From positions 5,890,001-5,954,000 of the forward strand of contig NZ_CP107917.1 of assembly GCF_036014175.1 (NCBI RefSeq): a DNA stretch of 64,000 bases, given 5' to 3'. Shown here piece after piece: positions 34,154-43,492 of this stretch. The position numbers and the translations under genes are program-made. The notes below the pieces were generated by a model, which saw only the letters and a program-made list of their open reading frames with translations, did not search any database and was not told the DNA's origin. Positions within the stretch are counted from its first letter, which is position 1; every line of letters begins with the position of its first letter. This stretch comes from Streptomyces sp. NBC_00443 (GTDB lineage: Bacteria; Actinomycetota; Actinomycetes; Streptomycetales; Streptomycetaceae).

Positions 34154-35187
34154 GACTGGCTCCTGTTCGTTGCGGGGGACGGCTCCGGTGAAGCCGGTTG
34201 CTCGCCGCACGAGCGGCGTACGACGAGACGGGCGGGAAGGGTGACGGACTCGCCAGGCCGTCCCTCGACGCGGTCGACCAGGGCCCGTACGGCGGCCCGG
34301 CCCAGCTCGCCCGTCGGCTGGGCGATCGCGGTGATCGGCGGATCGGTGTGCACGAACCACGGGATGTCGTCGAAGGCGGCCAGGGCCAGGTCGTCCGGCA
34401 CGCGCAGCCCACGCGCGCGTACGGCGTCCAGCGCGCCGAGCGCCATCAGGTTGTCGGCCGCGAACACGACCTCGGGCGGCTCGGGCAGGTCGAGGAAGCC
34501 CTCGGTGACCCGGCGCCCGCTCTCGGCCTGGAAGTCGCCCTGGCCTGTGTAGGCGTCGGGGAGTTCGAGGCCGTACGCGCCGAGCGCCTCGCGGAAGGCC
34601 TCCACGCGCTCCCGGCCGGTCGTGGTCGCCGCCGGGCCGGCGATGATCGCCAGCCGTCGGTGCCCGAGCCCGTGCAGATGCGCCACGAGATCCCGCACGG
34701 CGGTGCGCCCGTCCGACCGCACCACCGGCACGTCCACGCCCGGGATCCACCGGTCCACGAACACCATCGGCGTCCCCGCGCGGGCCGCGTCCAGCATCAG
34801 AGGCGAGCCGCCGTCGGTCGGGGAGACGAGGAGTCCGTCGATGCGCCGGTCCAGCAGGTTCCGTACGTGATGGTCCTGGAGGTCGGGCCGCTCGTCGGCG
34901 TTGCCGATGATCACGCTGTAGCCGAGCGCGCGGGCCTCCTCCTCGACGGAGCGGGCCAGTTCGGTGAAGTAGGGGTTCATCACGTCGCTGATGACCAGGC
35001 CGAGGGTGTGGGTCTGGTCCGTGCGCAGGGAGCGGGCGACGGCGTTCGGGCGGTAGCCCAGGGTCTCGACGGCGGCCAGCACGCGTGCGCGTGCCTCGGC
35101 GCTGACCGACGGATGGTCGTTCAGGACGCGCGAGACCGTGGCGACGGACACGCCCGCCTCGGCAGCGACGTCCTTGATGCTCGCCAT
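34150..35187 (-). CDS. rbsR: LacI-family ribose repressor RbsR
   Basis: About 345 residues. Helix-turn-helix IKDVAAEAGVSVATVSRVLNDHPSV (residues 4-28) with hinge RPNAVARSLRTDQTHTLGLV, then an effector domain with MNPYFTELARSVEEEARALGYSVIIGN, DGLLVSPTDGG, GHRRLAIIAGP and LALAAFDDIPWF. It is the first gene of the rbs operon, so it likely represses itself and the transporter until ribose binds. Twin operators lie at 35238-35251 and 35270-35283. ATG 35187 follows AAGGAGGTGGAG. Confidence 0.9.
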   Translation of the reverse strand: MASIKDVAAEAGVSVATVSRVLNDHPSVSAEARARVLAAVETLGYRPNAVARSLRTDQTHTLGLVISDVMNPYFTELARSVEEEARALGYSVIIGNADERPDLQDHHVRNLLDRRIDGLLVSPTDGGSPLMLDAARAGTPMVFVDRWIPGVDVPVVRSDGRTAVRDLVAHLHGLGHRRLAIIAGPAATTTGRERVEAFREALGAYGLELPDAYTGQGDFQAESGRRVTEGFLDLPEPPEVVFAADNLMALGALDAVRARGLRVPDDLALAAFDDIPWFVHTDPPITAIAQPTGELGRAAVRALVDRVEGRPGESVTLPARLVVRRSCGEQPASPEPSPATNRSQS

Positions 35188-35237
35188 CGCCGCTCCACCT
35201 CCTTGTGGATCGTTCGTCGTCGATGGTCGTGACATCG

Positions 35238-35283
35238 TGGAATCGATTACATCGACGTGTATGGAGGATTGGAATCGATTACA
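35238..35283. promoter_or_regulatory. Twin LacI-type operators of the rbs operon
   Basis: TGGAATCGATTACA occurs twice in identical form, at 35238-35251 and 35270-35283, centre-to-centre 32 bp (three helical turns). Each has the palindromic core AATCGATT with central CG as in LacI/GalR operators. They lie 51-96 bases upstream of rbsR, positioned to repress it through cooperative binding. Confidence 0.8.
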
Positions 35284-35426
35284 CGCCCGTTAATCAACCC
35301 CTCAACCACATCCCGAAACCGGATCGTGATGTCGGCCCTGTGGTGTCGCGGCGGGCTGCGGGACGGCTCAGGCTGGAAGTGCGGGGGCGTTTCCCCAGGC
35401 CCCGTGCGGGCCGGAGCGGAGGGATC

Positions 35427-35792
35427 ATGACGGCAGCGACTCGCGACGACGTGCCCGTCGTCCTCGGCGGCGACGGCGTGGAGGTGCGCACCAGGACGAT
35501 CGGCGGCGGCATGTCCGTCGGCTACATCAGCCTGCCGGAGGGCACGGACATGGGCCCCGCCCTGAAGGGCCTCGAGGGCGACGCCTGCCCGTGCCCGCAC
35601 TGGGGCTACCTGCTCAAAGGCCGGCTGCGGATGCTGACGCCCGAGGGCGAGGAGTACTACGAGGCGGGCCAGGCGTACTACTGGGGGCCCGGGCATGTCC
35701 CCGTGGCGGTGGAGGACTGCGAGTTCGTCGAGTTCTCACCCGCCGAGGACTTCCAGCGAGTCATCGACCACGTGAGGTCACAGGCCGGGTGA
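35427..35792 (+). CDS. Cupin-domain protein
   Basis: About 121 residues forming one cupin barrel: DMGPALKGLEGDACPCPHWGYLLKGRLRMLTPEGEEYYEAGQAYYWGPGHVPVAVEDCEFVEFSPAEDF. One His is in the usual metal position (PHWGY) and a second in PGHVP, so metal binding is possible but not complete. There is no signal peptide. ATG 35427 follows GGAGGGATC. It is divergent from rbsR and just upstream of recD2; it may bind a small molecule or be a minor isomerase. The function is unknown. Confidence 0.72.
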   Translation: MTAATRDDVPVVLGGDGVEVRTRTIGGGMSVGYISLPEGTDMGPALKGLEGDACPCPHWGYLLKGRLRMLTPEGEEYYEAGQAYYWGPGHVPVAVEDCEFVEFSPAEDFQRVIDHVRSQAG

Positions 35793-35874
35793 CTGCTGCC
35801 GGCCGCGGTCCACAGTCTTCCCGCGCTGTCCACAGCCGTCCTGCGTTGTCGTACCCGCCCGGTAGCGTCGGATC

Positions 35875-38130
35875 ATGTCCAACCAGGCGGGGAACTCCAC
35901 GGGCGAGCGGAAACTGGCCGTGCTCGAAGGCGTGCTGGAGAGAATCACGTACGCCAACGAGGAGAACGGCTACACGGTCGCCCGCGTCGACACCGGCAGG
36001 GGCGGCGGCGACCTCCTCACGGTCGTCGGCGCCCTGCTCGGCGCCCAGGTGGGCGAGTCCCTGCGAATGGAGGGCCGTTGGGGTTCCCACCCCCAGTACG
36101 GCAAGCAGTTCACCGTCGAGAACTACACGACCGTTCTCCCGGCCACCGTCCAGGGCATCCGCCGCTATCTCGGCTCCGGCCTGGTCAAGGGCATCGGCCC
36201 CGTCTTCGCCGACCGCATCACCCAGCACTTCGGCCTGGACACCCTGGAGATCATCGAGGAGGAGCCCAAGCGGCTCATCGAGGTCCCCGGCCTCGGACCG
36301 AAGCGGACGAAGAAGATCACCGACGCCTGGGAGGAACAGAAGGCGATCAAGGAGGTCATGCTCTTCCTCCAGACCGTCGAGGTGTCCACCTCCATCGCCG
36401 TGCGGATCTACAAGAAGTACGGCGACGCCTCGATCTCGGTCGTGAAGAACCAGCCGTACCGGCTGGCGTCCGACGTCTGGGGCATCGGCTTCCTCACCGC
36501 CGACAAGATCGCCCAGTCCGTGGGCATCCCGCACGACAGCCCGGAGCGGGTCAAGGCGGGCCTGCAGTACGCGCTGTCGCAGGCCACCGACCAGGGCAAC
36601 TGCTACCTCCCCGAGGAGCGCCTGATCGCTGACGCGGTGAAGCTGCTCCAGGTCGACACGGGCCTCGTCATCGAGTGCCTTGCCGAACTCGCCCAGGTCC
36701 CCGAGGACGGCGGCGACCCCGGTGTCGTACGGGAGAAGGTGCCCGGTCCCGACGGCCACTCGGAGCCCGTGACGGCCGTCTACCTCGTCCCCTTCCACCG
36801 GGCCGAACTCGCCCTCTCCGCCCAGCTGTTGCGCCTGCTGCGCACCGACGAGGACCGGATGCCGGGCTTCCACGACGTGGCCTGGGACAAGGCGCTGGGC
36901 TGGCTGAAGGACCGTACGGGCGCGGACCTCGCGCCCGAGCAGGAGGCCGCCGTCAAGCTGGCGCTGACGAAGAAGGTCGCCGTTCTCACCGGCGGCCCTG
37001 GCTGCGGCAAGTCCTTCACGGTCCGCTCGATCGTGGAGCTGGCCCGCGCGAAGAAGGCCAGGGTCGTGCTGGCCGCCCCCACCGGCCGCGCCGCCAAGCG
37101 CCTGGCCGAGCTGACCGGAGCCGAGGCCTCCACCGTCCATCGCCTCCTGGAGCTCAAGCCCGGCGGCGACGCGGCGTACGACAAGGACCGCCCGCTCCAG
37201 GCCGACCTGGTGGTGGTCGACGAGGCGTCCATGCTGGACCTGCTGCTCGCCAACAAGCTGGTGAAGGCCGTACCGCCGGGTGCCCATCTGCTCTTCGTCG
37301 GCGACGTCGACCAGCTGCCCAGCGTCGGCGCGGGAGAGGTCCTCAGGGACCTGCTCGCCGACGGCAGCCCCGTCCCGGCCGTCCGCCTCACGCGCGTGTT
37401 CCGCCAGGCCCAGCAATCGGGTGTGGTGACCAACGCGCACCGGATCAACGCCGGGCAGCATCCCGTCACCGACGGCATGAAGGACTTCTTCCTCTTCGTC
37501 GAGGACGACACGGAGGAGGCCGGACGGCTCACGGTCGACGTGGCGGCCCGTCGGGTTCCGGCCAAGTTCGGCCTCGATCCACGCCGGGACGTCCAGGTCC
37601 TGGCCCCCGTGCACCGGGGCCCGGCCGGCGCGGGCACGCTGAACGGCCTGCTCCAGCAGGCCATCACCCCCGGGCGCCCCGATCTCGCGGAGAAGCGGTT
37701 CGGCGGCCGGGTCTTCCGCGTCGGCGACAAGGTCACCCAGATTCGCAACAATTACGAGAAGGGCGAGAACGGCGTCTTCAACGGCACCGTGGGCGTGGTC
37801 ACCTCGCTCGACCCGGTCGACCAGCGCCTCACGGTGCTGACGGACGAGGACGAGGAGGTTCCGTACGAATTCGACGAACTGGACGAGCTGGCACACGCGT
37901 ACGCGGTGACCATCCACCGTTCACAGGGAAGTGAATATCCCGCAGTGGTGATCCCCGTCACCACCGGAGCATGGATGATGCTCCAGCGGAACCTGCTGTA
38001 CACGGCGGTGACCCGGGCCAAGCAGCTGGTCGTCCTCGTCGGTTCACGCAAGGCGATCGGCCAGGCGGTGCGCACGGTGTCGGCGGGGCGGCGCTGCACG
38101 GCGCTCGACTTCCGACTGGCGGGCTCCTGA
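35875..38130 (+). CDS. recD2: RecD2-like ATP-dependent DNA helicase (SF1B)
   Basis: About 751 residues. The N-terminal domain (OB-fold and helix-hairpin-helix GIGPVFADRI, GLGPKRTKKI) precedes the SF1B motor. Motor motifs are Walker A TGGPGCGKSFT (about residue 372), motif Ia VVLAAPTGRAAKRL, Walker B VVVDEASMLD, motif III VGDVDQLPSVGAGEVL, motif IV RVFRQAQQSG and motif VI AVTIHRSQGSEYPAV with LLYTAVTRAKQLVVLVG. RecD2 acts outside RecBCD in repair and replication. Length and motif order fit the family. Confidence 0.93.
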   Translation: MSNQAGNSTGERKLAVLEGVLERITYANEENGYTVARVDTGRGGGDLLTVVGALLGAQVGESLRMEGRWGSHPQYGKQFTVENYTTVLPATVQGIRRYLGSGLVKGIGPVFADRITQHFGLDTLEIIEEEPKRLIEVPGLGPKRTKKITDAWEEQKAIKEVMLFLQTVEVSTSIAVRIYKKYGDASISVVKNQPYRLASDVWGIGFLTADKIAQSVGIPHDSPERVKAGLQYALSQATDQGNCYLPEERLIADAVKLLQVDTGLVIECLAELAQVPEDGGDPGVVREKVPGPDGHSEPVTAVYLVPFHRAELALSAQLLRLLRTDEDRMPGFHDVAWDKALGWLKDRTGADLAPEQEAAVKLALTKKVAVLTGGPGCGKSFTVRSIVELARAKKARVVLAAPTGRAAKRLAELTGAEASTVHRLLELKPGGDAAYDKDRPLQADLVVVDEASMLDLLLANKLVKAVPPGAHLLFVGDVDQLPSVGAGEVLRDLLADGSPVPAVRLTRVFRQAQQSGVVTNAHRINAGQHPVTDGMKDFFLFVEDDTEEAGRLTVDVAARRVPAKFGLDPRRDVQVLAPVHRGPAGAGTLNGLLQQAITPGRPDLAEKRFGGRVFRVGDKVTQIRNNYEKGENGVFNGTVGVVTSLDPVDQRLTVLTDEDEEVPYEFDELDELAHAYAVTIHRSQGSEYPAVVIPVTTGAWMMLQRNLLYTAVTRAKQLVVLVGSRKAIGQAVRTVSAGRRCTALDFRLAGS

Positions 38131-38266
38131 ACCTGTTTTCGGGTCGCGCCGTCGGACACCTTCTGACCTGGCGATTCGTGAGACGCCCAAAAAAATGATC
38201 GATCAAACGAGTCGTGAAGGTCACAGAGCACTTCCCGATGGGGAGAACAGGGGGCAGGATGACAAG

Positions 38267-38289
38267 TTGGCGGCACTCAGTGCCGCCAA
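38267..38289. promoter_or_regulatory. Perfect palindrome upstream of citrate synthase
   Basis: An 11-bp arm (TTGGCGGCACT at 38267-38277) is mirrored by AGTGCCGCCAA (38279-38289) around a single central C. It is 107 bases upstream of the citrate synthase start and 137 after recD2. Perfect 11-bp symmetry favours a protein operator. As RNA it would also form an 8-bp hairpin, so a recD2 terminator is an alternative. Confidence 0.5.
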
Positions 38290-38395
38290 TAGGCCCAATG
38301 GTCGACCCCGAGTGCACTCTCCTGAGCCGAATGGGGGAGGCTAGAGACAGTCAGGGCAACCTCGAAGATGAGGCACAACGTCGGTGAGGGAAGAC

Positions 38396-39685
<1,290 letters not shown>

Positions 39686-39739
39686 CACCTGCCGGTGGGG
39701 CGCCGCGCTGGTCGGCGCCGTCACACGGATCCCGTATGC

Positions 39740-39777
39740 AGAGCCCTGCGCACGACTTCGGTCGGGCGTGGGGCTCT
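39740..39777 (+). terminator. Hairpin after citrate synthase
   Basis: AGAGCCC (39740-39746) pairs with GGGCTCT (39771-39777), and inside it CACG (39751-39754) with CGTG (39767-39770), leaving a TGCG bulge and a C/G-rich loop. It starts 55 bases after the stop codon. The stem is GC-rich and lacks a long U-run, in keeping with actinobacterial terminators. Confidence 0.6.
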
Positions 39778-40167
39778 TGTGCGTGCGGGGTGTTTCCCGG
39801 GTCCGGGGGCGGTGGCTCTGGTGACTTGCGCGGGAGACGGTCCTCTGTCTGGCCGGCGGCGGCGTCGTCACGGTCGGGCGCGGCCAGGGGAGCTTGGGGT
39901 GACCCGGGTGGCCTGTTGGGCCCCGGCGCGTACGGGAGTCGTCCCGTGCTGCCCTGGCGGACAGGTGGTGCCGTAGTCGCGATGGGGCGGGGTCAAGGCA
40001 GGGGCGGGGGTGCGTTGCCTGCGGGGAGTGCCGGCATCTGCGGGTGAGGGGCGGGCGCTTCCAGGCGCCCGGTCCCCGTGGGGTGGCTTGGCCGGAGACT
40101 GTGCGACGGGTCGGCATGGGCGCGGGCGTCGTCGAACGCGACTCGTTCCGGGCGGGTGCGGATAGCA

Positions 40168-40217
40168 GAAGGCGCCCTGGCGGCGGTCCCCCACGGGCCG
40201 ACGTCCAGGGCGCCTTC
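40168..40217. terminator. Long hairpin in the citrate synthase-copA gap
   Basis: GAAGGCGCCCTGG (40168-40180) pairs perfectly with CCAGGGCGCCTTC (40205-40217), 13 bp around a 24-base loop. It is about 480 bases past citrate synthase and 480 past the copA stop, so it is further away than a usual terminator. It may end readthrough or a non-coding RNA. Confidence 0.45.
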
Positions 40218-40520
40218 CCATGTCCCGGTGCGGATTCCCCCCACGGGATCCGGCCGGGCGTCTGAGAGAACAGCGCCTGAATCGCTGTGTTACTGCCGTG
40301 CAGTTGAGCAAAACGAGCAGAACTCGCCGTACTACTGCTGTGTGCGGTCTGCCGGGACAGCGCACGGGCGGGAGGGCCGCTCAAAGCTTCCCGACGTACG
40401 TGCCCCGGCAACGCAACTCTGAGGAAGTCCCCCAAGACATCCTCAGATGCCAACCAACGCCCCCCAAGACGCTGCCTGACATCGTCAACTTAGACCTTCG
40501 AACCCCTTCGATGGTTACGT

Positions 40521-40591
40521 TCACATCACTGTGATCTGCGTCTCTTGCATATGTCCGTTAGATACGCAAGAGCCCCGATATGGCGATCGGG
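40521..40591. other. Possible structured RNA or regulatory DNA, two adjacent stems
   Basis: TCACA-TCAC-TGTGA (40521-40534) is followed by CTCTTGC/GCAAGAG (40542-40548 and 40566-40572) and, one base later, CCCGAT/ATCGGG (40574-40579 and 40586-40591). Three nested or adjacent inverted repeats within 71 bases, in a relatively A/T-richer stretch, suggest a transcribed structured element or a complex operator. It does not match any riboswitch I recognise. Confidence 0.35.
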
Positions 40592-40670
40592 ACCCAAGCG
40601 TAAGGACGATGCGCGAGTCTTGTGAAGAGCTTATGTGAGCCTGGCGCCGGACTCCAGAGGGGTTCTTACT

Positions 40671-40691
40671 CGGACTTCGCCGAAAAGTCCG
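40671..40691 (-). terminator. Hairpin after copA
   Basis: CGGACTT (40671-40677) and AAGTCCG (40685-40691) flank 7 bases, starting 7 bases beyond the copA stop on its strand. CGAAAAGTCCG is repeated just inside the copA 3' end (40702-40712), which could allow an alternative pairing. It is a likely intrinsic terminator of copZ-copA. Confidence 0.55.
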
Positions 40692-40697
40692 TAGCCT

Positions 40698-42959
40698 TCA
40701 CCGAAAAGTCCGAAGTCGCAGGCTGTTCGACACCACGAAAACCGACGAAAAGGCCATCGCGGCTCCCGCGATCATCGGATTCAGCAACCCCGCCGCGGCC
40801 AGCGGCAACGCGGCGACGTTGTACCCGAAGGCCCACACCAGGTTGCCCTTGATCGTGGCGAGCGTCCGCCGGGACAGCCGGATGGCGTCCGCCGCCACCC
40901 GCAGATCGCCGCGCACCAGCGTCAGATCGCTCGCCTCGATCGCCGCGTCGGTCCCCGTCCCCATCGCAAGACCCAGATCGGCGGTGGCAAGTGCGGCCGC
41001 GTCGTTGACGCCGTCGCCCACCATGGCCACGCAGCGCCCCTCGCGCCGCAGCCGCCGTACGGCCTCGACCTTGTCCTCGGGCAGGACCTCCGCGATCACA
41101 GAATCGGTACCGATACCGACCGCGGTCGCCACCGCCTCGGCGACCGCCCGGTTGTCCCCGGTCAGCAGCATCGGAGTGAGCCCCAGCGCGCGCAGCTCGC
41201 GCACCGCCTCGGCGCTGGTCTCCTTCACCGCGTCCGCGACGGCGACGACACCGCGGGCCGCCCCGTCCCACCCGACCACGACGGCCGTACGACCGCCTCT
41301 CTCGGCCTCTTCCTTGGCGCCGGCCAGCCCGGCCGGCAGGACGTCGTACAGGCGCCCCACGGCCACGTCACGGCCCTCCACGCGCCCGCGTACGCCTCGC
41401 CCGGGCGCGTTCTCGAACCCCTCGACCTGCGGCAGCCGCCCGAGCCGCTGCTCCGCGCCCACGGCGACCGCCCGGGCGACGGGATGCTCGGAGGCGTGCT
41501 CCACGGCACCCGCGAGCCGCAGCACCTCGTCCTCGTCGGTGCCCTCGGCGGCGTACACCCTCTGGAGGGTCATGCGGCCGGTGGTGACCGTGCCGGTCTT
41601 GTCCAGGACGACGGTGTCTACCCGGCGCGTGGACTCCAGCACCTCGGGGCCCTTGATCAGGATGCCGAGCTGCGCGCCGCGTCCCGTGCCGACCATGAGG
41701 GCCGTGGGCGTGGCCAGGCCCAGTGCGCACGGGCAGGCGATGATCAGTACGGCGACGGCCGCGGTGAAGGCGGCGACCGTGTCGTCGGTGAGGCCGAGCC
41801 ATGCGCCGAAGGTGGCGACAGCGAGGAGGATGACCGCCGGCACGAACACCGCGGAGATCCGGTCGGCGAGCCGCTGCACCTCTGCCTTGCCGTTCTGCGC
41901 GTCCTCCACCAGCTTCGCCATCCGCGCGAGCTGCGTGTCGCCGCCGACCCGGGTCGCCTCGACGACCAGCCGCCCGCCCGCGTTGACCGTCGCACCGGTG
42001 ACCGCGTCCCCGACCGTCACGTCCACCGGTACGGACTCGCCGGTCAGCATGGACGCGTCCACCGCGGAGGCGCCCTCGACGACGGTGCCGTCGGTGGCGA
42101 TCTTCTCGCCGGGCCGTACGGCGAACCGGTCGCCGACCGCCAGCCGGCCGACCGGGACGCGGACTTCGCGCCCGTCGCGCACTACGGTCACGTCCTTCGC
42201 GCCGAGCTCCATCAGGGCGCGCAGCGCCGCTCCCGCGCGGCGCTTGGAGCGGGCCTCCAGATAGCGGCCGAGGAGGATGAAGGTGACGACCCCGGAGGCC
42301 ACTTCGAGGTAGATCTGCGAGGCGCCGTCCACCCGGGAGACGGTGAACTCGAAGGTGTCGTGCATACCGGGCATGCCTGCGTCGCCGAGGAACAGCGCCC
42401 ACAGCGACCAGCCGTACGCCGCCAGGGTGCCCATCGAGATCAGCGTGTCCATGGTCGCCGCGCCGTGCCGGGCGTTCGTGAACGCGGCCCGGTGGAAGGG
42501 CAGTCCGCCCCAGACGACGACCGGCGAGGCGAGGGTGAGTGCCAGCCACTGCCAGTTGTCGAACTGCAGGGCCGGGATCATCGACAGCAGGATGACGGGT
42601 ACGGCGAGCAGGGCGGAGACGGTCAGACGCCGGCGGTAGCCGGTCAGTTCGGGGTCTTCGGGCGACTCCTCGGGCGCGGGCTCCGGGGGAGCCGGCTCCT
42701 CGGCCGTGTACCCCGTCCTCTCCACCGTGGCGATCAGGTCGGCGACCTGGACGCCCGCGGGGAAGCTGACCTTCGCCTTCTCCGTCGCGTAGTTCACCGT
42801 GGCGGTCACGCCGTCCATGCGATTGAGCTTCTTCTCGACGCGGGCCGCGCAGGAGGCGCAGGTCATCCCGCCGATGAGCAGCTCGACCTCCGAGGGGGCG
42901 GCCGTCGAGGGCGGGCGCGGTGCCTCGGTTATCGGAGGTTGGTCGGTGGCGCGGGTCAT
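40698..42959 (-). CDS. copA: Copper-exporting P1B-type ATPase
   Basis: About 753 residues. One N-terminal heavy-metal domain (GGMTCASCAARVEKKLN, copper-binding CxxC). Eight membrane helices with the Cu+-specific CPC motif in IIACPCALGLATPTALMVG, TGES phosphatase loop (MLTGESVPVDV), phosphorylation Asp in VLDKTGTVTTG, HP motif (SEHPVARA) and hinge MVGDGVNDAAAL. It pumps Cu(I) out of the cytosol. ATG 42959 follows copZ after 8 bases; the frame remains open upstream over copZ. The unit is preceded by a CsoR-type operator. Confidence 0.93.
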   Translation of the reverse strand: MTRATDQPPITEAPRPPSTAAPSEVELLIGGMTCASCAARVEKKLNRMDGVTATVNYATEKAKVSFPAGVQVADLIATVERTGYTAEEPAPPEPAPEESPEDPELTGYRRRLTVSALLAVPVILLSMIPALQFDNWQWLALTLASPVVVWGGLPFHRAAFTNARHGAATMDTLISMGTLAAYGWSLWALFLGDAGMPGMHDTFEFTVSRVDGASQIYLEVASGVVTFILLGRYLEARSKRRAGAALRALMELGAKDVTVVRDGREVRVPVGRLAVGDRFAVRPGEKIATDGTVVEGASAVDASMLTGESVPVDVTVGDAVTGATVNAGGRLVVEATRVGGDTQLARMAKLVEDAQNGKAEVQRLADRISAVFVPAVILLAVATFGAWLGLTDDTVAAFTAAVAVLIIACPCALGLATPTALMVGTGRGAQLGILIKGPEVLESTRRVDTVVLDKTGTVTTGRMTLQRVYAAEGTDEDEVLRLAGAVEHASEHPVARAVAVGAEQRLGRLPQVEGFENAPGRGVRGRVEGRDVAVGRLYDVLPAGLAGAKEEAERGGRTAVVVGWDGAARGVVAVADAVKETSAEAVRELRALGLTPMLLTGDNRAVAEAVATAVGIGTDSVIAEVLPEDKVEAVRRLRREGRCVAMVGDGVNDAAALATADLGLAMGTGTDAAIEASDLTLVRGDLRVAADAIRLSRRTLATIKGNLVWAFGYNVAALPLAAAGLLNPMIAGAAMAFSSVFVVSNSLRLRTFR

Positions 42960-42967
42960 GACCAGGC

Positions 42968-43207
42968 TCAGGCCTTGCCGACCAGTTCGAAGCCCGCCTC
43001 GTCGACGGCCGCGCGTACGGCCTCCTCGTCCAGCGGGGCCGCGGAGACGACCGTGACCTCGCCGGTGGACGCCACGGCCTTCACCGAGCTGACACCGGGG
43101 AGGTCGGAGAGCTCGCCGGAGACGGCGCCCTCGCAGTGTCCGCAGCTCATGCCGCTCACCTTGTAGACGGCGGTGACGGAACCCGGGGTGTCGGTGTGGG
43201 CGGTCAT
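42968..43207 (-). CDS. copZ: Copper chaperone CopZ
   Basis: About 79 residues, a single heavy-metal-associated domain: VYKVSGMSCGHCEGAVSGELSDLPGVSSVKAVASTGEVTVVSAAPLDEEAVRAAVDEAGFELVG. The GMSCGHC motif binds Cu(I) and passes it to CopA. ATG 43207 has GAGGAG 6 bases upstream. It is the first gene of the copper operon, and the ATACCCC/GGGGTAT operator lies 64 bases upstream. Confidence 0.92.
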   Translation of the reverse strand: MTAHTDTPGSVTAVYKVSGMSCGHCEGAVSGELSDLPGVSSVKAVASTGEVTVVSAAPLDEEAVRAAVDEAGFELVGKA

Positions 43208-43270
43208 GTGGTTCTCCTCGTCGAGGCATGTGAGGCTGACGGGACCCAGGGGTCCCTTCATCTCCAAGGT

Positions 43271-43287
43271 ATACCCCTGCGGGGTAT
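43271..43287. promoter_or_regulatory. CsoR-type copper operator
   Basis: ATACCCC (43271-43277), TGC, GGGGTAT (43281-43287) is a perfect inverted repeat of the form bound by Streptomyces and other actinobacterial CsoR repressors. It lies just upstream of copZ, so the copper operon should be induced by Cu(I). No csoR gene is in the window. Confidence 0.8.
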
Positions 43288-43492
43288 TTCCCCAAGGGGG
43301 GTCGGCGCCTGACGGTACGGCGCACGACGTTCGAGGGTGCGGTACGAACCGCCCGAGGTACGGCCGAACATGAGTGCCTCCGGCGTCTTCGCCCGGGATG
43401 CGGGGCGGCGCCGGGCGGCGGAGAGTGGGTCGAGGCGGGGGGTCTTTTCGTACTCCGGAGCTGATCTATGCGCACCTTGCAGCAGTGCTGCG

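Larger units (their letters stand above)
39778..40670. other. Long non-coding stretch between convergent citrate synthase and copA
   Basis: About 900 bases in which I support no protein. Open frames here carry TTG, TCT and other codons rare in Streptomyces, and no frame has a good ribosome binding site with protein-like sequence. It holds a hairpin (40168-40217) and a structured segment (40521-40591), listed separately. The base composition drops toward A/T at about 40430-40640, as in promoter or non-coding RNA DNA. An undetected small RNA or small protein remains possible. Confidence 0.55.

Noticed and set aside
35808..35835. Two GTCCACAG boxes 20 bp apart, resembling DnaA boxes
   Set aside because: Only two short copies, no A/T-rich unwinding region and no replication genes nearby; more likely chance in the recD2 upstream region.
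40521..40534. TCACA-N4-TGTGA as a Crp site
   Set aside because: The half-sites are inverted and spaced differently from the TGTGA-N6-TCACA consensus, and no promoter is evident; kept only as part of the structured element.
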